The translations under genes and the position numbers were made by a program. Positions 54,206 to 63,902 of a stretch of DNA of 64,000 bases are shown one piece after another. Source of the stretch: Adiantum capillus-veneris (Eukaryota; Streptophyta; Polypodiopsida; Polypodiales; Pteridaceae); assembly GCA_014529385.2 (NCBI GenBank), contig CM043958.1:157892793-157956792 (forward strand). The letters run 5' to 3'. Within the stretch, counting starts at the first letter, position 1, and each line of letters opens with the position of its first letter. The notes below the pieces were generated by a model. It had not been told where the DNA came from, made no database searches, and was given only the letters and a program-made list of their open reading frames with translations.

Positions 54206-54770
54206 GCTGATGACAGATAAGATGCGAATAGCAGCACTTAGCCGAAGTGCTAAGGCTAGGGAACTTGCCATTGATGCTCTACAAGGAGAGCTGGATGACA
54301 GAATGAACATTATTTTAGATCTCCAAAGACAGATCAAAGAGCTAAAAGATGAAGCAGAACAACATCAACTAGCAAAAGAGAAGCAGCAGAAAGAAATGGA
54401 AGAGTTGCGAGAGCTTCTAACTAAATTGTCTGATGCCTGCAAAAGCAAAGATCAACAGCTGACAAAAGTAACCAATGAACTTCTAACCACTACTCTGTCA
54501 GTACAAAAGATTCCAAGTGCAGGTCGATGTAGCAAATGCTTTTTTGCAGTACTCTGAGCAAAGGATCAATGATCAGGCAACATTTTTGAGACAGATAAGA
54601 GAAAATCCTATTGTCGCTTCAATCAAAGGTACAGATGAAGTCTATAAGACTTTCGAAAAGAGAAACAAGGATCTCGAGCTGAAGTTAGAACAATCACAAA
54701 GACGAGACCTTGCCTTGATGCGGGTCCAACAAGAAGAGCAATTGCTCAAAGAGATAGCATAGTTAAAAAG
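54198..54770 (+). pseudogene. ORF2 of element B, coiled-coil part
   Basis: A heptad-rich helix: ARELAIDALQGELDDRMNIILDLQRQIKELKDEAEQHQLAKEKQQKEMEELRELL in two short pieces, then SEQRINDQATFLRQIRENP and KRNKDLELKLEQSQ. It corresponds to the coiled coil at residues 590-790 of A's ORF2. One frame change occurs near 54520-54555. The C-terminal domain of ORF2 is absent because the element is cut near 54770. Confidence 0.7.
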
Positions 54771-54937
54771 CGAGCTAAAAGTAGATGTCAAGTACTATGG
54801 CATATGCAGCATGTGCAAGGCCCCTCCACCAAGGAGGACCTAGGAAATATTGTGACATGTGAACATACGAAGAATAAAGATTGAATTATCATTGAGCTAA
54901 AAGTAGATGTCAAGTGCTATGGCATATGCAACATGGA
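54771..54937 (+). repeat. 122-bp-offset direct repeat at the B/C junction
   Basis: GAGCTAAAAGTAGATGTCAAG followed by TA or TG and CTATGGCATATGCA occurs at about 54773-54812 and again at 54895-54934. It spans the point where ORF2 of B ends and gag-like sequence of C begins, so the junction was formed or duplicated by a local rearrangement. Confidence 0.75.
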
Positions 54938-55469
54938 TCTAGAAGACTTCTAAGATATTACATATGGAACCAGCCGTCTTACCATAGAGCCTATGTTTAT
55001 AGAATCTATGCAAGTAACTGTCCCACGAGAAACCACCAAACAAGTACAAATATTACTCAAGATGAAATTGGTAGTCACACGACACTCAAAATTTTGTGAT
55101 TAGAGCACATGGATTGAATGACCTTAGGAGAAGGCCTAACCCTCCACCACCCCAGGGGTGGGGAGACCAATCAATTAAGGGAGCTCATCACAACCAACCC
55201 CAATTCTAAGGGTACAACCACCACTTCCTAGGGCTATGGATTTGGGATATGTGGATGTGATTCTAGAAAAAAAGGGCAATAAACAAAGAGACCTAATTTC
55301 TATGACTAGTTACTACAAACATGCCTTTGATCCTACATATGTACTTAGGACCACACAAAAACTAGTAGCTGCTACGAGTCTGCAACTGATGGGCCTGCAC
55401 TTGCTTTAATATTGAACCCTATGAGTTGCAAGAATCCCAATGCTAAGAAGACCACAACTTCAAAATCCC

Positions 55470-55650
55470 TTAAGAAAGTGATGCATGTTTCAAATGTGGT
55501 GGTAATCACTCAATGAGAGACTACCCCTATGATAAGGAAAATGTCTGGCCAATAGCCTAGAGGTATTGTAGGGAGTGTCATATCAACCACCTAAACTAAA
55601 ATTGTCCATGTAAACCAAAGGAGGATAACCCTCCCAAAACAGGATTAAAT
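55470..55650 (+). pseudogene. Gag zinc knuckles of element C
   Basis: CFKCGGNHSMRDYP at about 55490 is a short CX2CX3HX4 knuckle in which the last cysteine is replaced, and CRECHINHLN near 55565 is the second. The shortened spacing is the same as in both knuckles of element A, which supports a close relationship. Frame broken. Confidence 0.55.
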
Positions 55651-56087
55651 ATGATCCAAGTTTTGGGCTCACCCTCAACTTTAGAAGCAAAAGATTGACA
55701 CAGTTGAGGGTAGTCATGAGGGCTCAATCATGCGAGCCCAACAAACCTTCCCTCTTGAAGCCAATTCTTCCCATTGTTCTAAGCAGAAGAGAACCAGAAG
55801 TAGTCAAAGAGTTAGACCTCTTTGGTTAGAACCTTGACCTCAACTTGAGAACAAAATACCCAAAAAACTCAACACAATCATGTGAAAAACAAACCAAAGA
55901 TAGCTAAGATGGTGTCATATGTTTCAATGTCCCATCCATAAGATCTTCAGTGTTTGACAAGATAGATGATGGTCTTAATGCCATCAAGGTTGCAATGGAG
56001 TCCCGAGTAGCCCTCTCTTAGGACCTATGCACTAAATTGGAAGAATATCTATGTGCTCTAGAAGAGGAGGTACATTTTCCTTACAAC

Positions 56088-56285
56088 CAAAATCTCATAG
56101 AGATCACTTTGGCTATTTTTAAACCATTTTCAAAGTCTTATTATAGATTGCCTTATGTTACCAAAACATTGGAAACCGTCTTGGAGCAAAATCTCATAGA
56201 GATCACTTTGGCTACTTTGAAACCATTTTCAAAGCCTTACTATAGATTTCCTTTTGTCACCAAAACATCTTGGAGCAATGTGATC
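56088..56285 (+). repeat. 99-bp in-frame tandem duplication in C
   Basis: A 99-bp unit starting CAAAATCTCATAGAGATCAC is repeated from 56187 with about ten differences. It encodes 33 residues twice (NLIEITLAIFKPFSK, then NLIEITLATLKPFSK). The length is a multiple of three, so it may have arisen while the frame was still open. Confidence 0.8.
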
Positions 56286-56649
56286 CACCACCCCACCTAT
56301 GTGATCTTGTGGTTCCAAAATTGAAAGAGGAGTGCCTCATTGGTAAAATGTCTCTCAATTTTTTTTAAAAAACAAAAGAGCTTGATGAGCAATTGATTTT
56401 CCAAATCTAGGAAGACGTCTTTGAAAAATGTCATGGAGAGGAAGAGGATGTCCCTCCTTCTCTATCAACTATAGCGCCTCCAAAAGACTGGGAAGACAAT
56501 GGAAAAATGGGCACCTCTACTCGAGAGGTTTGGGAAAATCATGAAAGTGAGACCATAATATGGTAACAAATCTCCCTTGGGAGTGATGTGGTGCACGCAA
56601 GCTAGACTCATGTATATGGAGGTGCTAAACTCAATGTAATCAATCCAGA

Positions 56650-57220
56650 AAGGGGAGTTAGACTAAAGCCTCACTAAAGCTTTGCGAAAAAGCTTTGAAC
56701 TTATCATGAGGCAAAGCTTTTGTGACATAATGATAATGTACCTTAATGAGCTTTTTGTGAGTATGGAACATTTGGTTCCTCACAATTGCCAAAGCACTCT
56801 GACTGTTAGTGTAAGTAGTGGTGGTAAACTACCGTCCAACACCCAAGTCAGTCTAAAGGCGTATGAGCCAAACACACTCAACCATAGCAGTGAAAGTTTC
56901 CTTGTACTCAGCTTGTACTCAATTTGAAATAGCCAATATAAGCTGCTTCTTACTCAATCAAGATATGCATGAGCTAATGAGCATGATAAAAAACCAATAT
57001 TGGACACGTGTGTCATCGCAACTAGTCCAATCTAGGTCTAAAAAAGCATGTAAATCTGCTAGTAATGAACCCCCCTTTGGGATAAAACAACCCAAGATGT
57101 ATAGTGCCATGCAAATAGCAAAAGATCCGCCTAATTGCCTTCCAATGTGTAGACTCTAAGCTATGTATAGATCTAGTCAGTTGTGCGACTACAACTGACA
57201 TTTGCCCTTGCAATGCATAT
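56650..57220 (-). pseudogene. Copia RT end and RNase H fragment, inserted in C
   Basis: The minus strand reads LTRSIHSLESTHWKAIRRIFCYLHGTIHLGLFYPKGG near 57100-57240, matching the RT end of copia G (HWHAFKRIFCYLTGTLHLGLFYPKRG at 29610-29690), and further left a decayed RNase H up to the KHIKVHYH equivalent near 56740. It splits gag and RT of element C. No ends or target duplication are visible. Confidence 0.7.
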
Positions 57221-58330
57221 ATAGACGAGGCAATCAATAACCTGCTATAGAGTCTGATCGAGGAATATAGAAATGTTTTTGCTTGGTCATACCAAGACCT
57301 TAAGGCAGTGGATCCTGACATTTGTCAAAATACAATTTCCCTTAATACGACGATCGATGCTAGACCAAGTAGATAATGCCCCTATAGTTATCATGAGTCA
57401 CGTGCTAGAAAAATCAAGGAGAAAATAGACAAACCAAAAGAAGCAGAGTTCATCTATGAGATAAAACATGCTAATTGAATCTTGTCAATTATGGTTGTGC
57501 CCAAGAAAAACAAAATATTAAGAGTATGTGTCAACCTCAAGAAGGTGAATTTTGTAATCACCTAAGACAATTATCCTCTTCCTATAATTAACATACCAAA
57601 AAGAGTGGTTCGTAAAGAAGCTTATAGCTTCTTAGATGGCTTCTCAAGATACAATTAGTTGGCAATCAAACCTGAGGATCAACATAAAATAGCTTTTGCA
57701 ATTGAATGGGGTATATATGCCTATGGAGTCATGCCACTTGACTTGACTAATGTATCAGCTACCATTCACGGATTGATAAGCCACGCATTCAAAGAATATC
57801 TATAGATATTCTTAGAGATGTACATGGATGACCTATGCATTCATTCTTTGTTAAGAAAAGACCAATATCTTTTAAATGTGTTTGAAAATTACAAAATTTA
57901 CATTATTTGTCTGAACCTTGAAAATTGTGTCTTCATTGGTTGTTTAGTCTCTAAGAACCAAATTTCCCACAGACTTTGAGAAAATTAAGGTGATTGTAGA
58001 ATTACCTAAGTCTATGAGAGTGAAAGAGGTACATGTCTTTATGCGCCATTGTGGATATTATTGATGATTCATATACATGTATGCAATAGTTTCAATATCT
58101 CTTTACCAATTGATTACAATTTTTTATTGGACAGAAGAATGTGAAAAATCTTTGTTCCAAGTTAATAAATTCTTGACTTTTCCTCCAATTTTGAAATCTC
58201 CTAATTGGACAAAGATTTTTCATGAAACCTGTTTATTTAGCTCAAGTGCATATCCAAAACACTGTTCTCTAATGGGAAAGTGCATACCCCTAATGTAGCT
58301 AGGTGTATATTGGCCAAACATGAAGATGAC
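57220..58330 (+). pseudogene. Reverse transcriptase of element C
   Basis: Readable in pieces: EEYRNVFAWSYQDLKAVDPDICQ (57265-57330), KEAEFIYEI near 57440, VVPKKNKILRVCVNLKKVN near 57490-57550, and YMDDLCIHSLL near 57820-57850, so the catalytic YMDD is still visible. RNase H starts near 58130 with WTEECEKSL and LKSPNWTKIFHE, then breaks. Many stops. It closely resembles the RT of A. Confidence 0.75.
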
Positions 58331-58982
58331 CATTTGATAAATATGTAGACAAATGGATACAATGTTGTGCTAAACCATCACAAAATCATTTTACTATGCT
58401 CCAAACAATGGTAACACCTAAGTGATGTAGCTATGTTGTAGAATACTTAACGACTCAAACCATTCTAAAGAGATTGAGTAAATCAAGGATCAAATCAATT
58501 GAATCGGAAGCCAGACTGTGAGTTGATTTTTAATCATATCTACAAAAGGGGTTAAAATGGAAAATTAAGAATGTATGCTATTGAAAGTGGAAATGTACCA
58601 ATACTTGAACGAGCATATCCAAGTCAAGCAGTAGGTTGTTTTTATGACAAAGCAACCAAAGCAGTAATGGTTTAGCTATTTGGTGGCTTACTATGTTTAT
58701 GAATATCGAAGCTTATGTTAAAAGATGTGATGAATGTTAGCCCACCAATGTACCTATACTAAATGAAATGAAATGCCTTTACGACTTATGATGGGGGCAA
58801 GAGATTTCAAAAAATGGAGAATCAACTTTGTGGGTTCCATAGGTCCACCTACCTATAGAACACATGCAAAACATATTATTACTGCTATTGATTATCTCAC
58901 TGAGTGGGTTGAAGCTAATAAAGAATGGAAGCTCAAAAAATTGCATAGTTTTTATATGAAAACATTTTATGTGTGGGATGGG

Positions 58983-59219
58983 AATGGAGCAAGCTTTAAA
59001 GGGATTTTTTCCCCAGATTTTTGCTCAACTGAGCAATTAAAAAAAAAAGGCTCGCTTTGCTCCAAAATCAGTTTTTGGAGTGAGCTTTCTCTCTCTCTCT
59101 CTCTCTCTCTCTATTATATATATATTATATATATAGAGAGAGATGTCCACATATATACATATACACACACACACACACACATAATGTGTGTGTGTGTGTA
59201 TATATTCCTCTCTCCCCCC

Positions 59220-59288
<69 letters not shown>

Positions 59289-59294
59289 GCAAGT

Positions 59295-59331
<37 letters not shown>

Positions 59332-59454
59332 AGAAAAAAAGTTCGCTTTGAAAAGCTCGCTCAAAAAACTGTTTTTTAAGTAAACCGAGTTTTTTTTTTT
59401 AAATTGCTCAGTTGATCAAAAATTTAGACGAAGCTCCCTCGAAACCTCAACTCC
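58983..59454. mobile_element. MITE-like element with long inverted repeats
   Basis: Left arm 59017-59090 and right arm 59341-59423 are inverted copies: ATTTTTG, one base, TCAACTGAGCAATT, an A-run, then CTCG...CAGTTTTT and GAGCGAGC-like blocks. Weaker symmetry extends out to GGAG at 58986 and CTCC at 59454. The flanks carry a near-duplicate, TTTATGTGTGGGATGGG at 58966 and TTTATGTGGTATGGG at 59455, as a target duplication would. The centre is filled with simple repeats. No transposase. The superfamily is uncertain. Confidence 0.6.
59091..59327. repeat. Compound microsatellite inside the MITE
   Basis: Runs of CT, TA, AC, TG, CT again, AC and GA follow one another, partly as mirror images (AC against TG, CT against GA), so the middle of the element can fold as a hairpin. 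Confidence 0.9.
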
Positions 59455-60034
59455 TTTATGTGGTATGGGTTACTAATTGAGATAGTAAACAATTGTGAAA
59501 CCCATTTTTTCAATGAGATGATTGAATATATTTTGAAAAAATCCATACTAATTCATCAAAAATTAGCACCGTGCCATCCACAAGCAAGTGGACAACCTAA
59601 AAACACAAACAAGATCTTTTGTGTGATGCTTACTAAAATTGTGTGAATATGTAGGCCAGATTGGCACCAAAAGCTACATCCAACTTTAAGGGCATATTGG
59701 GTTGCATACAAAGTAACCATTTGCACAATGCCATTCAATAAGGTCCTTGGCCTTAATGTTATATCTCTCTTGGAATTCTTAAATCCTATTGTATAGGTAG
59801 CCACACAGTTAGAATGGATGGGACATGAACTATCGAAAGGATTGAGTTATCTTGGAGAACTTGATGAAACATTACTTAGAGCTGTTGCAAGAATATACAC
59901 CCAAGAATGCCACATGAATTCCGTGATCAACAAAGAGTTTGCGATAGGAGATTACATCTTGGTATACACCTTAACACAACATGCAGAAAATTTGAAAAGC
60001 AGGGGAATGGATTCTTTTTTATTCACTTTATATG

Positions 60035-60266
60035 ACCAAGTAGCTCCATTAACCTTGCTACATTAGAGGGAGAACAAACGCCTAACTTGACTAATGGTTG
60101 CAGGCTTAAGAAGTACCAGCTTTCAATTACGTTGAAGATACTATATATATATATATATATCACTCTATATCACCAAGTAGTTACATTAAACTCACTACAT
60201 TAGAGGGAGAAGAAACACCTAACTAGACTAATGGTTTCAGGTTTTAAAAATACCACACTTCACTTA
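60035..60266 (+). repeat. 137-bp-offset duplication of the integrase C-terminus (C)
   Basis: ACCAAGTAG, ACATTAGAGGGAGAA, ACTAATGGTT and the following ACCA block at 60035-60130 recur in order at 60172-60266 with many differences. A TA microsatellite (about 60142-60160) lies between them. This is an old duplication. Confidence 0.75.
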
Positions 60267-60289
60267 CATCTTATATGCTAGCATATGTT

Positions 60290-61000
60290 GCTAAAGAATG
60301 GAAGATTGAACAACAAAAATAAGTTCATGAAGCTCAAGAGGAGGCAAAAATCCACATCCTCAATCACAAAGTTGACTTCCAACCACCATGGCAAGAAGTT
60401 CCGAGACAAAGCTTGCCACTGCTAGCATCACTTTATGCAATTCAAACAACAAATGATTGGATAGGAGGAATAGATGCCAAAGTCATTGTACAATCACCTG
60501 ACGAATCTTTTAGAGCTTTGGTGGATACTGGAGATATAGCAAATGTCATGAGCTATTCCACTTATTAGAGAATGACTACTAAGCCACTAAATTATGAGTA
60601 ACTAGAGATAAAAGCACCCAACAAGGGAATCTTAGTTAGTCTCAAATGTGCAAATATCAACATCCTTACTACTAGTCAAAATTATCCACATCAATTTCAC
60701 ATTATGGCTAACATTGACATTAGTGAGCAAATTGTGTGAGTACCTTGGATGTGTACGTATCAAGCGACACCAAATTGGTCAAAGGACACCTTACAATTTG
60801 TTCACAATGTTCTACCACAAGAAGTATTGTTGGCTATAATGGATAACATATGACTGGTATTAAGAGTTAGGACAAGTTCAAAAACCTACAGTAGTGTACA
60901 TCCACCACAAGTAAGGAGCATGCAAAGAGCTAAGCAAATGTGGATTCCCAAATCCAAAACCCTAGTCAAAAGTCAAACTCTTTACATATAGCCATGAAAT
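60290..61000 (+). pseudogene. Second protease-like domain and tail of element C
   Basis: RALVDTGDIANVMSYSTY at 60510-60570 corresponds to RALLDSGAQANLLSLSLY of A, with the aspartate kept. The tail motif QMWIPKS is encoded at 60935-60955. The frame is broken between them. Its presence in a third, independent copy shows that the second protease-like domain is a lineage trait. Confidence 0.65.
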
Positions 61001-61225
61001 TTGCAAAATTTGACCCAAAGTCCAAACGAGTGATCCAATTTGAAAAAGATCACTACCTAATGGCCTATTAATCATGTTGATCCAAACCCAACTTTCAAAG
61101 TTGATCTAGTGAAATATGATGGATTATGATTCATCACCTTCAAGGTAGTTTTCATCTGCCAGAATGTAGACTCATCCCTAGGGCTAATTTAAGTCAATTG
61201 GTGAAGTTTGGTCAAATCTGGATTA

Positions 61226-61451
61226 TGTTACCATGTATATGTGGTAGTGATGTGTGTGAACACACTTAGGACCGTCGGGGCATTTTTTCCCTCACTAGGA
61301 GGCTTTTTCCTGCGTGCATTGTATATACGCACATTACTCTAGGGCTATCTATCTTTCCATTGCACACTAAGTTGTACACTCTCTGTTGTGTGCCTTGAGC
61401 TTTCTTCGTCTTCTCCAAGCTGTGTGTTTTCCTGCAACCCTAATTCCAACA
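61226..61451 (+). repeat. 5' LTR of copia I
   Basis: TGTTACCATGTATATG to AATTCCAACA, 226 bp. It matches the LTR of copia G but without G's internal duplication. Confidence 0.85.
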
Positions 61452-61453
61452 AT

Positions 61454-61466
61454 TGGTATCAGAGCA
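61454..61466 (+). other. Primer-binding site of copia I
   Basis: TGGTATCAGAGCA follows the LTR after two bases; initiator-Met tRNA type. Confidence 0.85.
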
Positions 61467-61802
61467 GGTTGCTTAATCGGCAACAGCTCCAGCACATGCC
61501 TGTTCACTTTCTCCGATTTCTGTGAGCTTTGGTGAGCGTCAGCGAGTCGATAAATACTACAGGAGATCTCAAAGAGCTTGGTATGCTTAGATTTTTGATT
61601 CGGGCTCATTTTAGCCTCCGTTTCCACTACAGACAGTGCTACGCAAGCAATTTTGTCATTTTGTGCAAAATTTCTGTCAGTGCCATTTTCTGCATAGCAG
61701 GTCCCTTACAATCTTCTACGGTTTGTGCTATATAGCACGTGTTGTTCCCGCTTTGTTCCTCCTCTTTTCGGGTAGTTTTCACATCAGGTGCAACATTTGC
61801 CA

Positions 61803-61955
61803 TGGTTGACACAACATATATGTGTTCAAGATGTTTGCTGCCGAGGAAAGATTGGATGGGGAGAATTACCCTATGTGGGCTTATATGATGCAACATGTCC
61901 TTGTGTCAAAGGGTGTCTGGAATATTGTGCAGAGCATTGATGTACGTCCTGGTTG
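61803..61955 (+). pseudogene. Gag start of copia I, truncated
   Basis: The leader ends at an ATG (61803) matching the gag start of G; a one-base difference puts the following FKMFAAEERLDGENYPMWAYMMQHVLVSKGVW in another frame (ATG 61822). The gag sequence stops after DVRPG and runs straight into LTR sequence. Truncated and frameshifted. Confidence 0.75.
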
Positions 61956-61957
61956 GA

Positions 61958-62110
61958 GGGGTTTTCCCCCGTGCATTGTATATACGCCCATCAATCTAGG
62001 GCTATCTATCTTTCCATTGCGCTCTAAGTTATACACTCTCTGTTGTGTGCCTTGAGCTTTCTTTTTCTTCTCCAAGCTGTGTGTGTTTTCCTGCAACCCT
62101 AATTGCAACA
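61958..62110 (+). repeat. Truncated 3' LTR of copia I
   Basis: Matches the LTR from its GTGCATTGTATATACG part onward and ends CTAATTGCAACA. The first third of the LTR is missing because of the internal deletion. Confidence 0.8.
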
Positions 62111-63440
62111 AATTAAAACTCATTGTTCCTACACATATGAAAACTACGTGATGCATGGATGACAACGGATTTTTGCTGTGTCTATTGGAAGATGCCCTAT
62201 CATTGTACATACACTGCGTAGTGTCTTACTTTTTAGACATTTATTATGTCTACTTTTTCAACAACATGGCCAAGACGGTCATTGAAAAATGCTCCTATCC
62301 TCAAGCATGTCATGGATATAGACCACATGGAGGTGTTATATCTACCTAATCTCTCTTGTCAAAATTTAGGCAACATGCCCAATCTATGCCTTTGGGCATT
62401 TCATGGAGCGGATGTTGGAATATATTTTCTCAGATTACATTTTCTACTATTTCAACATACGAGTACAATTACCACTCATGAATATCTACGTATTCCATCA
62501 GGACAAATGTTTACAATAAAGATATAAAGGTTTCAAGTTTTTAATATCTACGAGACATAGTCATGAAGTCAGTGTCATCAACCATGTTTGGGTGTATTAG
62601 GCATGAATTTTGATGCTATTCAAGAAAAAAAAAGCTTCCTCCCTAATCATATAAGGTGCGTTAAAGCCAAAATCCAAGAGAATATTCTCTTTGAGCCTTG
62701 TGGTCATGATTAGATACCATTACATTCTTTATTGGTTTTATGTTTCACATGTTGAGACATCTTGTATAATAATTTTGACCAAAGCAATTTAAGACTATAG
62801 AAAATACAAATCCTTATGTTTGGGTTTGCTAATAAGAATGGATGAAACATCAAAGTGCTTATTGTATATGTTACCCTAGCTTAATCCTCGTCATTGTTTT
62901 ACAATTCACTAAAATCAATAGTTTATGAATGTTTAGTGGTATGGGACTTTGAACCCGTATAGACTGATTGATTGCAGATGCAACTATGTTTCGATGTTTT
63001 GTGTCTTGATTTTCCCTTCTTACTTGGTCTTCAAAAAGGTTACCAACCATTTTCACTTGGGCTATCAAGTTTTACATAAATGACATGATGAAAAGAAGAC
63101 GCTTTGATGCATGAGTTAGTAATCCCATCTCATGGGTTTATTGAAGCGCTCAAGCTTCCATACAAAGTTTGTGTTTTGCTTAAAAATTTCCAAGCTTTAG
63201 ATGCGCTTGAATTGTGAGACATGGAGTGTGGATATACTTGTGAGACATGGAATGTGGATATACTCACCTCATTGTGATAAATTGATGATTTCTCTTTAGA
63301 ATCTTCATCAAATATGATCGGTCATACCGTAGGAGTCCATAAGAGTCGGGAAATTAAATTCGAACGCACGTGATATGAGCAACTTTGGAAAAGGTTATGT
63401 TATTATTATCACTTTGGAAAATTTTCTGTCAGGGAAGGGC
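62111..63440. other. No gene recognised
   Basis: AT-rich sequence without domains or obvious transposon ends. A 26-bp tandem repeat lies near 63212-63264. Confidence 0.35.
63212..63264. repeat. 26-bp tandem repeat, two units
   Basis: TTGTGAGACATGGA, then G or A, TGTGGATATAC, at 63212 and again at 63238, with one difference. No function inferred. Confidence 0.85.
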
Positions 63441-63546
63441 ATTCGAGCCTCCTCACTATCTCACACGGGCATGGGCTGGATGGGATCAATGGCCCACACC
63501 CATTTCGGGGATCGGGTGCGATATGAGCCGTCCGATGCGACTTGTG

Positions 63547-63797
63547 TAAATTCGAGAAAATAGGTAAATTTGGGTGCACCAAAAATTGTAAATTCGGGTG
63601 CCCTCGCCCTCGCCCCCCCTCCCCCTCTCATCCCTCGGACTTGAACCCCGGACGCCACCTTTGCAAGCCTATCACCTTAACCATCTCACGTGCGCGTGTT
63701 CGTCGAAAGCAATGGGAAAAGGGGGAGTTTTATGATAAACCCGTCGTTGTGTAAATTCGGGACGGCTTTAGTAAATTCGGGCAAATGGGTAAATTTG
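63547..63797 (+). repeat. Two triads of TAAATT[CT]G
   Basis: Copies at 63547, 63565 and 63589, then at 63752, 63772 and 63790, all on the same strand and spaced 18-24 bp within a triad. The two triads flank the tRNA-like part of the element. Confidence 0.75.
63637..63690 (-). other. tRNA-like A-box/B-box segment inside the MITE
   Basis: On the minus strand GGTTCAAGTCC (63637-63647) is a perfect pol III B box, and about 30 nt before it lies TGAGATGGTTAAGG, an A-box-like stretch. An anticodon-loop-like CTTGCAA lies between, but the stems do not pair well, so this is not a functional tRNA gene. It looks like a tRNA-derived (SINE-type) insert. Confidence 0.45.
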
Positions 63798-63902
63798 GAG
63801 CGCGCCGGAGATCAACGGCACATGATACCTGCACGCTCCCCAAAAAAAGCGTGGGCCATTGATCCCATCCAACCCATGCCCGTGTGAGATAGTGCTGAGG
63901 GA

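Larger units (their letters stand above)
32868..54770 (+). mobile_element. Giant Ty3/gypsy element B, old, 3' truncated
   Basis: A plus-strand relative of element A with LTR, Asp-type PBS, palindromic leader, gag, pol with second protease, internal PPT, second palindrome cluster and ORF2. About 5.7 kb of copia H and 0.4 kb of antisense gypsy sequence lie inside ORF2. The ORF2 C-terminus, 3' PPT and 3' LTR are missing, cut where element C begins. Gag-pol holds many frameshifts, and the RT active site reads YMDH, so it is dead. Confidence 0.8.
58330..60130 (+). pseudogene. Integrase of element C, interrupted by a MITE
   Basis: Traces of the two fingers at 58320-58740; MPLRLMMGARDFKKWRINFVGSIGPPTYRTHAKHIITAIDYLTEWVE in two blocks at 58773-58915; then a MITE-like insertion; then LLIEIVNNCETHFFNEMIEYI near 59465 and CHPQASGQPKNTNKI near 59575; and the C-terminal module GDYILVYTLTQHAENLKSRGM near 59950-60010. 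The catalytic aspartates of FVGS and NNCETHF differ from A (DYVGP and SDRGTHF), so the enzyme is dead. Confidence 0.75.
54895..61225 (+). mobile_element. Very decayed gypsy element C
   Basis: Plus-strand remains in gypsy order: gag knuckles (55485-55600), RT (57240-57960), integrase fingers and core (58320-59650), integrase C-terminal module (59810-60120), second protease-like domain (60510-60570) and IWIPK tail (60935). It belongs to the A/B lineage but is riddled with stops. It contains a copia fragment (56650-57220), a MITE-like insertion (58983-59454) and three tandem duplications. No LTR was recognised. Confidence 0.75.
61226..62110 (+). mobile_element. Copia element I, internally deleted relative of G
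   Basis: Intact 226-bp 5' LTR, PBS, leader, about 50 codons of gag, then a direct jump into the 3' LTR, missing its first 75 or so bases. Flanks GATTA (61221-61225) and AATTA (62111-62115) may be a decayed target duplication. All enzymes are deleted, so it could move only with help, and only if the truncated LTR were tolerated. Confidence 0.8.
63448..63902. mobile_element. MITE-like element with 44-bp inverted repeats
   Basis: Arms at 63454-63497 and 63851-63894 are inverted copies with one mismatch, starting CACTATCTCACACGGGCATG. Outside them AGGGCATTCGAG (left) and AGGGAATTCGAG (right) may be a target duplication with one change. The inside is GC-rich, with two triads of a TAAATTCG or TAAATTTG motif and a tRNA-like stretch. 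No transposase. The CACTA start alone is not enough to assign a superfamily. Confidence 0.7.

Noticed and set aside
58773-59351. 192-codon frame ending in His/Thr/Ser repeats
   Set aside because: Its first part is decayed integrase of C, the rest is translated microsatellite of the inserted MITE.
63637-63690. Functional tRNA-Ala gene (TGC-like loop)
   Set aside because: Acceptor and anticodon stems do not pair; only the pol III boxes look intact.
63454-63894. CACTA (En/Spm) transposon because arms begin CACTA
   Set aside because: No matching 3-bp target duplication at the arm ends, and the long inverted repeat is unlike typical CACTA ends; left unassigned.
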